A stretch of 64,000 nt of DNA from Paramecium tetraurelia (GCF_000165425.1 NW_001798997.1:1-64000); one strand, 5' to 3'; positions 1 through 13,791 are shown, numbered from the stretch's first letter. A program made the numbers and translations. The notes: generated by a model from the letters alone, not told the origin.

Positions 1-931
1 ATAATCTTCCCTAATGGGATACACTTTTAAAAAATTGGATTGCAGGGATGATTAGAGGATAAGAGAAAGGACGTTCATAAACAGTTGATTTAAGGAAGTT
101 AATAGTAGAATTATTTAATAGAGTATTTGTTTGGAAATCTTTGACAAGACTAATATAATCAAAATCTAATTTGTTGCTGAATATTAATCATTCTACAATT
201 TTAAATTACTGAGTTTAAGTAGCATACTCTTAGAATAATTATTAGGCGTTCTATATATGTGAAAATGCTTTCATCATATTTTGAAAATTATGTGGCTGGA
301 TAGTAGGAAGATAAGTAATTAAATATCTAAAACAATGGTATGTGAACTTGTGGTAAGATAGCAGTGTTACAGAGATAGGAAATTGCATTTTCAAGCTATA
401 AGATTTTACTATTAGGAAATGTGATTTCTAATAATTTTGAAGTTGTAACCTTTATAATTTATTATAATATGTTTACAAAATTAGAGCAAAATCCATATAT
501 TATTTTCAAGGCTCTATTTAATATAGTTTTAGCTTAATTAGATTTTGAAATCTTACTTTCAAAGAGTAGCTAGATCTATCACATTATATACATTCAATAG
601 ATATTGAGTTACACTTGACATTTTATCAACAGTTTAAATACAATCATTGATTTGCTATTGTAAGATTTATCGAGAAATTTGAATTTAATTCAGCTGTTTC
701 CTCAAAATAGATATTTCCAATTCAGATTAGGCAAATTATTATCTTTGTTTCTTTTTTAGTAATATGTTAGGATAAAATTTAGTAAATTGTGTGCTATAGT
801 AATGCGTATTATTATTTTCTGAACTAATTCTTTAGAACCCATAAGGGTTCAATTGTCTTAAGAGATATATTGGAATACTTTAAGAAACTGGAAAACTTTT
901 AATGTCGAAAATATATAGGAAGTATCTTTGA
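1..931 (+). CDS. Hypothetical protein, 3' part, multi-exon
   Basis: The gene is cut by the left edge. With TAA/TAG as Gln, an open frame runs from base 3 (reads NLPQWDTLLKNWIAG) to a TGA at 210-212. The downstream frames then join through likely tiny introns: a 24-nt GTA..TAG intron near 338-361, and a 37-nt candidate ending near 834. The last open frame closes with TGA at 929-931. The residues are a mix of Gln, Asn, Leu and Ile with no motif I recognise. The joins near 175-240 and 600-640 are unresolved, so some stops may be real and the gene could be decaying. The opposite strand also has short open frames here, so even the strand is not certain. Confidence 0.35.
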
Positions 932-1194
932 TATCAAGGTAAGCGTATCAAAAATGATAAATTTGTCTTCTGAATCATTCTATATAAATAAAATTTTTGT
1001 AATCTTGATTTTATTTTACTCATTTACTTAACCTCAAGATTTAATAAAATATATATAAAAAAATAGATAAAACTATAATTTTAAAAATGGGAAAGCCTAC
1101 ATAATATTTTTTAATCTTAAACATATCCCATTTTATGAGAATTACTAGTTTGATAAATTATTTTAATGTTTATTATAGAATACTTAAAATAGAA

Positions 1195-1962
1195 TCAGGC
1201 TTATGCTTTATGAGTAGACACTTTCTTGGCTTTATGTTATTATAATTCGAATTTGTAATCATCCAAATATTCCTGAGTAGCCTTCATGTAATTCCAATTA
1301 TTCATATCTAAGTAAAATCTAATTTAATTTTATTGATTACATCGCAACTTTACGATTTTTATCTTCTGGTTAACAAACTGCATCTAGAAACAATCCAATT
1401 TTTAATTCTTACATGTATTTCTCCATATTGCTATATTAATTACTATATATTACATTTCTTATTTTTTATTATCACTTGTAGGATTAGGAATGCTCAATTT
1501 CTTCAAATAAAATATATCATTTGTTTGTAAATTGTTATACGTCCTTATTCTACATGCAGGCACTCCATATTATAATTCCAGCCCTTCTATTGTGTCATCT
1601 GGACAAATTAAATGAATAATTTCATTGTTTCCATCAGCTGTAGATGTTTCCTATGATTTTTAGATAATGTTCCTCTATGCATCAAACCAATCTTCATCAT
1701 ATAGATTATAATGATCCTTCAATTCAGTTGGCTTGTATTCTTCTTCCTTTTACTCTGGTTTAGATTTAGACATTCCGAACATCCTTGCCAAAAAGCCAAC
1801 AGGTTCTGATTGAGATACTTTAGGTTTTTTTTAATTCTCTTCATAAATCAATGATTAATGCACATTCTCGTCATTCTTTAAATTCATTTCTTCCATTTCA
1901 ACTAATCGATGAACCTAGTTCCTTCTATTATAAACTTCGTTTGGAATGTCCCCGACTTTCAT
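1195..1962 (-). CDS. LysM-domain protein (LYSMD1/2-like) with UBA-like tail
   Basis: The start ATG is at 1962 (MKVGDIPNEVYNRRN). A LysM module lies mid-protein: it reads HLICPDDTIEGLELQYGV, then continues through TNDIFYLKKLSIP, the normal spacing of a eukaryotic cytosolic LysM domain (LYSMD1/2 family). Two introns of 29 nt (1384-1412) and 22 nt (1319-1340) together keep the frame. They join VCQPEDKNRKVAI to FYLDMNNWNYMKATQEYL. That C-terminal stretch looks like a small UBA-type helical bundle (an A-x2-YL-x4-WN-x3-A pattern). The protein is hydrophilic with no signal peptide, so it is probably cytosolic. LysM binds glycans in secreted proteins; the role of cytosolic LysM proteins is poorly known. 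The LysM call is solid; the UBA-like call is inference. Confidence 0.75.
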
Positions 1963-2142
1963 AATATTTAGATAAAATATTAATTTTAAATAATGAGGAA
2001 AATTGTATAAACCAAAATTAAATGTTAGTTAATAAATAATCTAAATTTTAAAACTAGGTATTATGCTAATCTTTAAACTTAGAACTTAACCTTAAAATAA
2101 AAAGTAATATTATTGGTTGTAATTTCTCTTATAAAATAATCA

Positions 2143-2565
2143 ATGTTAACTAACAATAGTGAATTCCTTAAAGATCCTCAGAAAGAAATAGATTTAATTA
2201 TAAATGATGCTATAATTTTTCTTATCAAAAATGATATAAATGATGGACCTCATTAAAGCAAAACATTAGAAATAAAAAATTAGTCAACACTGATGGATTT
2301 TCAACTTAATATGCAATATTTTCCAACTTCTAATCAATCTAAGGGGGAAAGTCCAATCAAAGAGAAGAAAATTATAACTTTTCCAAAATGTATCTTCTTT
2401 TGTGATGTAAAAAAAGCTCGGACAATTTTTCTAAACACCTAGCTAAAAATGAATATAATCATCTATGTTTTTATAATTAATAGAGAATCAAATACTTAGA
2501 AATCTAAAATTCTCTTCCCTATCCTATGGTACTGTTATCATAACTTTTTCATTCTAACAATTTGA
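2143..2565 (+). CDS. Small hypothetical protein
   Basis: An intact 140-codon frame runs from ATG to TGA (begins MLTNNSEFLKDPQKEID). The first 85 residues are hydrophilic and acid/amide-rich, as in real Paramecium proteins. The last 40 turn hydrophobic, and they may be intron or wrong-frame sequence, because a GTA-initiated intron candidate begins near 2389. No domain is recognised. The gene lies 180 bp from the start of the divergent LysM gene and converges on the minus-strand relic that ends near 2,570. Confidence 0.45.
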
Positions 2566-2569
2566 TTTC

Positions 2570-4960
2570 ATTACTCTTAATACAATTCAATTGTAAGATA
2601 AATATTTAGCCATTAGATTTCTCTGTTCTAAGTAAAGATGAAAAAAACTAATATATATCATTATTTATTTTAATTCCAAATTCAACAACAATTCTTATAT
2701 ACTTTCTATTTTCCATTTTTATTAGTTATTACTGAACTGACTATTTTAAAGTTGACTTTTTAATTCTGAATGTTGGAGTATCTAATGATTAATCAAGTTG
2801 GCTTCTATAGAGACTATTTAAAACTTATTTTAATAAATTTCATTCAGACAAGGAAACCTTGGTTATTTTTACATCTTTCTTATTTTATTTGAAAAGACCT
2901 TTCATTCACGTGATTTCGCAGCTGGGTAAATCTTAAATTTTAAATTTTGCCTTCAGAAACTAAATTTTGATGTGGTTGTGTCTTTATTCTTGCTTCTCTT
3001 TGATATCGGTGATTTTAGATTACCGAATCAACAGATTCATTACCTAAAGGTTAACAATTAAATTATTTTTTAGTGATGCTCTAAATTAATTGGCCTTTTA
3101 AGCAGATCTTTTTTTTACAGATTTTTAGAAAATTCTGTTTCCTCTATAATTGTGGAAATTGTTCATAAATAAATATTATAAAATATGAATCAAATCTTTG
3201 AGAATATAGATAATGAGTCATCGATGATTTTTGTAATCGTTAAAATATTAATAATTCCATTTTTATTAACATTAATTAGAATATTAAAATATATAAAACT
3301 ATTTAATTCAAAACTCTTTGATTTTTATCAATACCATTACTCTACTTACAATATTCACAACACTTTCTGACATAGGTTCATTCTTTATAACAATCATAAA
3401 ATAATAAATTCTTATAATCCAAATTTTCCTATCTAAACTTTATGAAATCATTTATACATTATGGAATTAAAAAAAATTGGTAATGAATTCGAAGCCAACT
3501 TATATAGGAAATTATCTATTAAAAATAATCCTATTGCCTTTTAGATGCTATCTCAATACATATATCTCTTAATATTTAAGGGTAGGTAAAATGGAGAATT
3601 AAGAATAATAATTAATTATAAAGGAGTATTGACAAAGAAATTAAATTATGATAATAAATTAATATATCTAATAATAGAATTAAAGTTTTATGTGCTTCTT
3701 ATATATCTCATACATCAAAAAATTCTACCAATAATATGGGTTCTTGTTTAGTACTTCTATTTCTTACTTTTTAAACAATGGATATACTATTACCTATAGT
3801 AGTTAGCGTTAACTCTTTCAAGTTGTTTTAAGCACTGTATTTAGCATAGATGTTTATTGAATTGATTGATCCATGACAATAATGTTTTAATTTACGGATC
3901 TTATTAGCTCCACTATAACTATTACATTTATTTAATTTAGATTGAAAATTTTTCTTATTTGAATTTAATTTGGATATTTAATTAAGTTATTGATTCATCA
4001 ACAGTTATGGATTCTGATCCTATTGTATTTACCACGTTATTAATTTCCTTCATTTCCATCTAAAAAGCTGGTTTCTAATCTGAATTCCGTCAATTAATTT
4101 GCTAACTTTAAACAGTTACACTTTCCATTGCCAAAAATTTATAGTTCAAAGTGTATTTAGCCAAAATGATTAAGTAGATGTTGGGTATTTAAATGTCAGT
4201 ATCTACCTTCCTCCTCAGGTTGTATGATTTTGGACAAGGCATCTTAAGTAATTGGAGATCTTAATGTGACTACACCAATATGAGGGAGTCCTATTTTATT
4301 TAAGACCATAGCAAAGTAAATGTGAATTTGAGAGGGATCTTGTAGGATGAGATTTGCGTTTGTGGATGAGATTTTATCAATATGACTTATGATTTCATCT
4401 GTTCCTAATATGATTTGATAATGAAGGGGAACAAAATTTGAGTTGGTAGTATTTACGTTCACAATTATGGATGTTAAAGTTAATTCTGAGACCTCTAATA
4501 ATAGTTATATGATGGGGATAGAGTTACATCAAAAGATCCTTTATATAAGGGCATAAGATAGAGAGAATAGCTTTTTTGATATTTGCATTTTCAATCGAGT
4601 ATTATTTTTTGCTTTGGGATTTAAATTTACTTCTTTAATAACTTCTATACGACTGTCATCAATATCAAACTATTTGAATGAATAAGCATTTATACTTTTG
4701 TAAGGGCATATCATTTTTATTTGGAAATCTTAATAGCACAACACCCTTCATATTAAGCAGTTTACAATTCAATTCTTGCAGTCAGTTGGGAAAACAAAAA
4801 ACTAGGAAAACGATTACTTTTGGAATATTTTTAAAAAGAATTTGGAAAATTGATTATTTACTGATATCCATTTGAACAATTAAATCCACACGCTATCTCC
4901 TAAACCAAAATAGCCTCCCTGAGTTATATGTTATAATTGCTCAAGCTAATTAGATTAATA
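2570..4960 (-). pseudogene. TGA-interrupted relic of a long host gene
   Basis: Reading the minus strand gives a chain of long hydrophilic frames whose residues look like real protein, for example QLTARIELQTAQYEG near 4,770, ILGTDEIISHIDKISS near 4,390, SESITVDESITQLNIQ near 3,990 and LEIQ/ELKSQLQ stretches near 2,760. They are broken by several in-frame TGA codons and by frame changes that GT..AG introns of normal size do not remove. A 26-nt intron near 4,660-4,685 does fit. The plus strand across the same stretch is open but reads as Phe/Leu/Ile-rich, typical of the antisense of a coding strand. It is either a decayed gene or a gene with intron joins I could not find. Family not recognised. 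Confidence 0.4.
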
Positions 4961-5465
4961 AAATTGAAATATAAATATCATGATATTAATATATTTTATT
5001 TGTTGTAAATCTGAAATATTAAAAAAAAAAGACTCAAAAAAAATGATGTTTGAATTGAATTTTCGATTATTCTCCTGTTATTGAAATAGATTTTATTTCA
5101 TTTGATGTCATTGAAAAGGGACAACTCTGATTTAGCTCTATAATAAAATGTAAAACTATAAATAGTATATGATGTTACATTTATTTTAACTATGCGAATC
5201 TATAAATGTCAATAATTAGAATTCTAATGCAAAATCTATTATATTAATTCAAAAAGAATTCTAGCTTTAAATTTTATATTTATTTTTATTCTAATTTGTA
5301 TTCAAATTCTATTAAAATAAAATGTAAAACCCTTAAGAGAAAATTGATCCTTTGTTTTAATTTGAATTTATTTTCAATAGCGAACTATCACAGAATATAG
5401 ATTCTGTTTATTAATAAAACCTTGAGGGATTCAAGTGTTAATCCATTTTATATAATTAAGAGATA
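4961..5465. other. Intergenic, no gene seen
   Basis: This is very AT-rich DNA between the minus-strand relic and the coiled-coil gene. Both strands carry frequent TGA codons, and no frame of protein-like composition stands out. It probably holds the promoter of the gene starting at 5466. Confidence 0.5.
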
Positions 5466-7688
5466 ATGATTTGTGATTTGATGTTGCTTTTAGAAGATGG
5501 TAAATTAAAGAATGATAAATTAAGCATTTCAGGCTACTTCAAATTAATGGACCTGATTTAAGATTTTGTATAAATTCAAACATAACAAAATCAATTTAGT
5601 CTATTAAACTATTGTGTAATAAAATATAAAGATGGAAAATTATTGGTGGAGTCTAAGATCAAATTTGATATACATTATCCTTCTTTAACAAATCAAATTG
5701 ATGAATTGCAAGCTAAATTTTCATAATTTGTCGATTAAACAACTACGCAAGGTTAAGAATTAGAAGAAATTATACGAAAGGCATCTCTTATTTATTCTCA
5801 GTATAACTCACCAATCACAAAAAACTAAATCAACAATAAGAATAATTAAGTGTTTTATTATATTTAGAATAGATTTTTTATGAAATAATATTTGATAAAT
5901 CAATCAATTGAGGAGTAGAATAAGTCTTTACAATATTTCCAGTAAATTCTTGCGATAATTTAGTCTTAACCTAATTGTCAGTAAATTTTGGATAAATTGA
6001 TTGAAGTTGATTTTACAACTTTAGAATAAATATAATAATTTGTGAAATAATAGGAATTTCAACATTCAGAACTATGTATAATGGATGATTTTGAATTAAA
6101 TAAGTATTACATAGTGCATTTGTAAACTGCAAAATCTTTATAATAAAAAATAAAAGAAAAAAATGCTTATGCTGAATACTAGAAATAAGAAGATAAAAAG
6201 AAATTCATTCAAAATCAACTTAACGATATTAAAGCAACTTAATAGTCACATCCCAATTTTTTAAAGTCATTTTTTAATTAATTAAAATTAAAATTTTGGG
6301 TTCTCCTAGATGTACCTTACCAAGAATAAAATGAATACTATCATAAAGAAATAAAAACATTAGAGGTTGATCTTAAAAGTTAAATACATTAAATAACCAA
6401 ATAATATTCTGAATCTATTAAATTGAAATATGAAAACAAACATTAACTTGAAAAATTAGTTAAGATTATTGTAAATCATAATGATATAGGAAAAATTATT
6501 GGAAAAATATTTGAATTCAAAATAAAACTTATCCATTAATATGTTCAAGCAAGCCTAACTTTTAATAAAAATGAATTCGAGAAAAATTTAGATGAGTTAT
6601 ATGAGGTAAATAAAAAAATATATTTACCATAATTATAAAATCATCCATCCATTAAATAATAAGTCGATATTATACTTGACTATTGTGAAAGAATTAAAAT
6701 AATGATTCAAAATAAATATTAAAATGTGGAAGTTGATTTCAAATAGAAGGAATAAATGAATACTTTATTAAAATTATTAGAATCCATTAATTATCAAAAT
6801 ACAGATCTATAGGACAAACAAGAGAAAGAATTATATGAGTTAACTAATAGGTTTTGTCCTAATTTATGTATTTCCAAATCTAGCAGATTTTAAATATTTA
6901 AAAATAGAATTGAGTAGAAAATATCAAAGTAGAAGTTGTGGACTAAAATAACTTCCAAACAAAAGAGTGAAATTAAGGCTGTGGAATTTTAAAATTAATA
7001 TTAGTTTCCTATATCAAATTTTATGGAAAACTCTTAAAACCTTGATTAATTGATGTGCGCTATTTATGCAAATAACACATGGAATAGCCTACGAAATTCA
7101 CTACAAGTTGAGCTCTAAAAGTAGATTGAATTAGATTAATATGCAGAATAAAAGGAAAAAATTTACAAGTAATATTAAGATCGAATATTCATTCCTATAG
7201 AAAAATTTGATGTCATTTTTAAAATTCACTTTGAATAACAAAATGAAAAAAAAATCATGGAAGAAATAGATTAATTTTTTGATAAAAAGAGATAAGAAGA
7301 AGGATAGATTCTTAGAGATTTGTAAGAATTTGTAGAATTAACAGATGAATTCATTAAAAGTTTAGATTAGGAAAAAAATGATTATTTCTAATAATAATTT
7401 GTGAATAAACCAGAATATAAATCAATTGAAGAAATGTAGGATGATGTTTAAAAATTAATTCAAGATTTTAGACAATTGAAATTTCAGAAATATTATGATT
7501 TCAAATCCTTAATTGAAACTATACATAAAGAATATATTCATTAATGTTAATATGTATTCATAAACTCTCCTTCAAATTTCAAAAGATTCAAATTAGAAAA
7601 ATAAAACAAGGAAGATAAAGATATTAAAAAAAAGATAATAGAATTTTATGGAAGCTAATTATTAGAGAATTTGAAATTATAATTATGA
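5466..7688 (+). CDS. Long coiled-coil protein, 740 aa, intronless
   Basis: A single uninterrupted frame of 741 codons runs from ATG 5466 (MICDLMLLLEDGKLKN) to TGA 7686-7688, with very many TAA/TAG codons read as Gln. The product is rich in Glu, Lys, Gln and Asn, with heptad-like hydrophobic spacing over most of its length. No signal peptide, transmembrane helix or known catalytic motif is visible. Such proteins are common in the ciliate cortex and basal-body cytoskeleton, but nothing in the sequence assigns a place in the cell. Absence of introns over 2.2 kb is unusual beside its intron-bearing neighbours. Confidence 0.8.
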
Positions 7689-7934
7689 AAATAATCAAGC
7701 TTTTGATTTAATATAATATCCGTTTTACTCTAATTCTCTTTATAGAATATAATAATTAAACTGAGATTGAAGAGATATACAATACAGTTTAATAATTGCA
7801 CTTCTATTGGTTGGAATTACCAGTAATAAATCATATTCATTTAATTTTTTAAGTATTAAAATAAATCAAAAATGATGATAGATTATAATTTTAACGATCG
7901 AAATTCTGAAATATAGAGAAAATATATTATGTAT

Positions 7935-9680
7935 TCATTTTAATTCTGTTTAATCCTCAAAACTATTTCCAGAATACTTTTTTTATGGTTAATCCCATAA
8001 AATCATACCATTTTCTTCATTATCTTCTTGATTTATATCTATTTAGACTTTTTAATTTTAAAATAAAGATTCTCTTAATTTTTTAAAAGTTATTGAATGC
8101 TCTATCTAATGTTCTTTTTCCATCACTTTTGGATCTCTCCAAAATTATGGAAACTACCAAACCTTAATTCTTTTATCCTTTGATGCAGTAACTAATTTTC
8201 TCTCTTCTTCTAGCCAATGCACTTTAGTAATGTCCAAATCATGGGCTTTTAAAACAACTGAAATTGCATAATATTTTACATAATTAATTGGAATTTCGGG
8301 CATCCCAAATAGTGACAGTACCATCGATATTTCCGACATAAATTTCACCTCTTTTGGAAGACCAGCATATCTCTCTACTCTTAGGTTTTCCATTTAAACT
8401 TGTGATTTATTTGGCAAATTGTTCTTACCCAGGGTTTTGAATGTCAATTATTAAAATGACCCCATTTTCATGACTAATTGAAAATAAATAATTTCTTTAA
8501 TGATCAATAAATAATCCTCTTAAAAATAGTTGATTCGTTACAATTTTAATCATATAAGAGGGCATTTACTTGAATAATTATTTAAATCTACTTTTTCTAT
8601 ATCATAAATAAAGATTTAACCATGTCTATCCCCAATAAACACCTTTCTTCTTTCATCACTTGCTAATAAACTGGTCAATTCATACTAGTCTGGCATAAAA
8701 TCTACTTTAGATAAATTATCAACCTGCCACCAAATCTTTCATCCGCAAATTGAAAACCTTATATCTACGATCCTTCGAAATTGAATGCATATATTTATTT
8801 CTTCTATCATAATACAAGCCCATAATTCTACTTTTGTGTTACTCATATTCTTAACTATCTGAGTATCTTTAGAATCCTTCTTGCTCAAGAACAATTAATT
8901 AATTTATCTATCCACTATCTAATCCAATAAGAAGAACAGATGCGATATGATCCCAATAACATGTTATTGCCTATGAATTGTATACTTTTGCCCATAGTTT
9001 TTTATATTCCCCATTTAATGTTTAATGCCAACATTCGACACTCCCTACTGCTAATTATGCTTCTTCATCTTTTTTAAATTCCCAAGGTGCCTTCATATTT
9101 GTTAAGTAGGCATCGATTCTATTTATTACAGAGCAATTAGAAGCAAGAACAAACATCAAGCCAGATTCAGTATTTAGGATAAAATCTCTTACTCCTAGTT
9201 AAAACTCTTTAAGTTCATAGAGTAATTAAGGAGGATTAACAACAATTTCATTTGCATTCTTATCAATCTCAAAAAATTCTGTAAAAGGACTAGAAGCTAC
9301 AATTTCAGGTCTGTTAACCAAATCCTATATTCTCTTAACCATTAATTACCTAGACAAATTAATCTAGTCCTATTTTTCGCTTTTCTATATCCTCTATAGA
9401 TCTACCAAATAAAAATGTTATATATTTCTTTTTTGGTAAGGATGGCAATTATTCTCCAAAAAATACCTTTAATTTTTTTAATAACTCTTCAAATTATGAG
9501 AATCTTGAATCTCATAATACAAAACAACTACCTTCTATCAATTTTCCAATTATCCCCAGTTTTATCTAAAATTTATATTGTATAATATATAGCACTTTCG
9601 TTAGGATCATTTCTATGCGAAATCACATGGGCCTTAGTTTATTCATTATCTATTACTTAAATAGGGGAATTTGGATGCAT
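7935..9680 (-). CDS. PX domain plus WD40-repeat protein
   Basis: The start is ATG 9680 (MHPNSPIQVIDNEQTK). The N-terminal ~130 residues look like a PX phosphoinositide-binding domain: YYTIQILDKTGDNWKIDRR leads through an intron into FSQFEELLKKLKVFFG, then QLPSLPKKKY, the basic/proline strip that contacts the lipid. The rest is a WD40 propeller. Clear blades include GEIYVGNIDGTVTIWDARN, and HDLDITKVHWLEEE followed by LVTASKDKRIKVW, joined by a 22-nt GTA..CAG intron near 8,260. An acidic tail precedes the TGA at 7935-7937. PX-WD40 proteins generally act on endosomal membranes; that role is inferred. It lies tail to tail with the coiled-coil gene, 246 bp apart. Confidence 0.75.
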
Positions 9681-9869
9681 AATAATAAATAATATACAAC
9701 AAATATAACATACTACAAAATGTGTAATTATTATTATAATGAGAAGCCATGAAGATATCAAAAGAATTTGTAAAAGTTAGATTTATGTAAATTGATAGAT
9801 CACTTTTGTATATTTGATCAAAGAAACGTAATAGAAATTAGTAAGCTTGAAATAATATGAATAAATGAT

Positions 9870-11270
9870 GGTTTTTTGTTTCTAAGTTCTAATTGTTTGG
9901 AAATTTCAATATTTTTGGATACCAGAATGTCATTCACGTTATCAATAAAAATAGAGCATCGTTTTCAAATTTGTAGGAAGAAAAGTTAAATTATAATTAT
10001 AAAATAATCTTTCCTCTAATTTCTGCTTTAGGTTGAATTGATTTTTATTTATAGCATATTATTTACTGAAATGATTATATTTAAGAAATAGATAATTTAT
10101 AAAATAAAAATTTTAATAGAATACAAGATTAAATTAAAGATTTATCGCTCAAAATCATAAGAATTATTAGAATTTTATGGTTTTGGAGTAAATTGATGGA
10201 ATGATAATGCGAAAAATCCATCAAAGATTAATAGAAGACTGATTTAAAGGCTTTTCAACTTAGATAATCCCGTATTCTATCTGTGTTTTAGAATTAATAG
10301 AATAACAATCATTTTTATTTGATAATAATATTAATAAATCATAGTCGCTTTTGCTATCTTGTTGTTAGTGGGCATAGCTTCTACAACATCAGCATTTAAT
10401 TAAACAATGGCCCTACTTTAAACAGTTATAAAGGAATGGATGCCATTGATGCAATATTTTGTTTATTGATTGATTTAATAAAATCTAATAAGATGCTTAA
10501 TTTGCTGCTAATTAAAAGAATGAGTTAGAGCTCAGCAATTTTAGTATATATAAAAGAACAATTGAATAATTTACAATGATTAATCACTCTACTAAAAGTT
10601 ATTCTAATAATGAATTGAAAACAGAGGTCAATTTGGATAAGAGTTATAATTCACTAAGAATTATCTTGCATGGAATGAATAAAGATAAGAGGAGATCACA
10701 AGAAAGATTGGTGTACTTCTTGATAAATAATGTCTTAGTAACTAGTTGTTTGTGAGATTAATTAAGCAAAAAAGAGAAGCACTTGAAATTGAAGAGCACT
10801 TAAACAAGATGTTGCTGGTTATATTCTAAATGACGATTCATTTGAATTAGTCAAAGAGAAAGCAACTAATGTTGCTCAAAAACTTAAGCATACAGCAATC
10901 TTGTCAATAAAAATGAAGTTAAAACTTTCTTGAATTTGGTTTAAACCTAATAAAAAGAAGGAGTAAGCAGAGGAGCTACATTGGCTGAAAGGTGCCTTGC
11001 ATTTCTTGAATCACTTGAAGCCAATCTCAAATGTTTATGCTGGCAGTTTGGCTACTGTATTAATTACAAATTAATCTATTAGTAAATCCAAGTAGCTTTG
11101 GAGTAATAAGCAAAGTCAAAGATCATATTAAAAGAATTTCAAGATGCCCTAGAACAAGCATTAGCAGACTTAGAATCCAAGAGAGCTAATTATGCTGAAG
11201 CCAAAGCTAAGAGAGATGAAGAAAATACCATTTTGAAATAGGTTATCATTATTTGAAAGAAATAAATTAC
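9870..11270 (+). pseudogene. Relic of a trichocyst matrix protein-like gene
   Basis: Near 10,340 a hydrophobic signal-peptide-like stretch ending GIASTTSAFNQ is followed, after a frame change, by GMDAIDAIFCLLIDLI. Near 11,130-11,240 the frame reads DALEQALADLESKRANYAE, then AKAKRDEEN. Alternating Ala/Leu/Asp/Glu helices of this kind, after a secretion signal, are the hallmark of the trichocyst matrix protein family, which builds the crystalline core of Paramecium trichocysts. The frames between are interrupted many times by TGA and shifts. The upstream part (9,870-10,330) also shows broken protein-like frames. I read it as a decayed copy; that these pieces belong to one gene is inference. Confidence 0.5.
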
Positions 11271-11411
11271 TTGATGGCCTGATAAATGATAAATATAACT
11301 AAACATGTCGATAAAAAAACACCATTTTGGTTTAAATTAATCTTCTTATATATAATTAACATATTGAGAGAGAAGAACTTATTAATAAATAATGTTTTAA
11401 CATTTATTGAT

Positions 11412-12522
<1,111 letters not shown>

Positions 12523-13034
12523 TTAATTAATATTTATATTTTCATGATCAATTTCAATCTACAATTGAATAATAAGTCTGAAACTAATATCCCATCATAA
12601 TTTTTGGTTCCCTTAAATACACCCACATCCAGACAAATAAAACAAAATCCATAAGCAAATATAATTTACTTAATTAATCATCAAAACTCCATCCAGACCA
12701 TTAGTTCTATCATCCTGATTTCACAATTAAACCAAATCTAGTTCGATATACCTCTCGAATTTAATAAAAAGACTGAATTACTTAAAACTAGAATTCAAGC
12801 TCAATACAAATAAAAAATGTTTATTAGATCTTTTTGCTATTCTTACCTTTCTTCAATCTTTCAAACTCCGATAATCTATATATATATTAAAAGTTGGAAC
12901 TATTATAAACTTCAGATCAGTTTCATTGAGATGAGCATCATATATTTTAATATTATTAAACATCTGTCTATGATAATTCTTCCTTATAAAAGTATATCCA
13001 TATTATATATTTCATTTTGTAATTAATCCAAAAT
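12523..13034. other. Divergent intergenic region with unresolved frames
   Basis: This 512-bp stretch separates the starts of the kinase and the Gln-rich protein. Several 40-130-codon frames are open on both strands: plus near 12,600-12,790 and 12,700-13,030, minus near 12,880-13,010 reading IYDAHLNETDLKFIIV. None begins convincingly and they overlap one another. It may hold a small gene or debris plus a divergent promoter. Confidence 0.4.
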
Positions 13035-13791
13035 ATGATAATGAAAAGAAAATAAACCCAAAAGATTGAATTTGAATAACCTATTGGTAAAAGTTAAAAT
13101 CCTGAAATCCCCAAAAGGCCAAACTCTGGCAAATTAACTCCAATCATTAAATCGCCTTTACCTCCTCGGAAGGCTACTCTATCATAACATCATAATCAAA
13201 AGAAATAACAATAAGAACCTCTTTAATCTCAGGACATCAAAGTTATTTAAATTCGAAGTATGACTCCAAATCAACAAAAACTATTTCAGCATAATGTATA
13301 ATTCTTTATTTTATGAAAAACAGAACCCAAGTCCAATTAAATTAGTATAAAAATAGCAAATTGCTCAATCAGAAAAGAAAATTATTGTTATTCCCAAACG
13401 ACCAGAAAAATAATAATTTAGAATAACAAATAAAATAGATTCATCGGTAGAAAAAAAAAATTAACCATTCAAAGGAAGAAGTCCAAATCAAGAGTAAGCA
13501 TTTAATTGGGCTAATACTGAATTAACAAAAGTAAAAGATTTTTTAAAGTAGAAATAAAATAATATAAGAGAATAACATTATAAATAGACAAAGCAAGAAG
13601 TTTTCAAACATCAACCAAAATGTGCATAAGATTTCTCAATGACTTCTCATAAAAATGATTTGCCTTAATTATTAAAAAATTATTAATAAGAGATAAAAGA
13701 AGTTCGTTAGTAATACATGCATGAAAATTCACCTCCATTAAATATGAGTGGTATCAGATTATATAATAATAGAAATTATGGAAATCAATGA
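13035..13791 (+). CDS. Basic Gln/Lys/Pro-rich protein, 242 aa
   Basis: Start ATG 13035 (MIMKRKQTQKIEFEQP); a second ATG at 13041 is equally possible. One 28-nt GTA..CAG intron (13296-13323) joins KLFQHN to PSPIKLVQK, and the spliced length is an exact 243 codons ending TGA 13789-13791. The protein is low in complexity and strongly basic, with short proline motifs (PKRPNSGK, KSPLPPRK, IPKRPEK). No globular domain is recognised; it looks like an intrinsically disordered, perhaps microtubule- or nucleic-acid-associated protein, but nothing proves that. It converges on the Dr1 gene, 94 bp away. Confidence 0.7.

Noticed and set aside
2600-3380. Plus-strand frames rich in Phe, Leu and Ile, resembling a membrane protein
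   Set aside because: The minus strand of the same stretch reads as hydrophilic Gln/Asn/Lys-rich protein. In this AT-rich code, the antisense of such text always looks like a membrane protein.
3461-4370. Long plus-strand frame interrupted by one TGA at 3863
   Set aside because: It is the shadow of the minus-strand relic, whose text is far more protein-like.
4500-4540. In-frame TGA as selenocysteine (reads RIF-TGA-CNSIP)
   Set aside because: Several other TGAs interrupt the same relic and no selenoprotein family is recognisable, so decay is the simpler reading.
12817-13026. Plus-strand ORF of 69 aa
   Set aside because: Hydrophobic, with no supported exon context and overlapped by an equally open minus-strand frame; left as unresolved intergenic.
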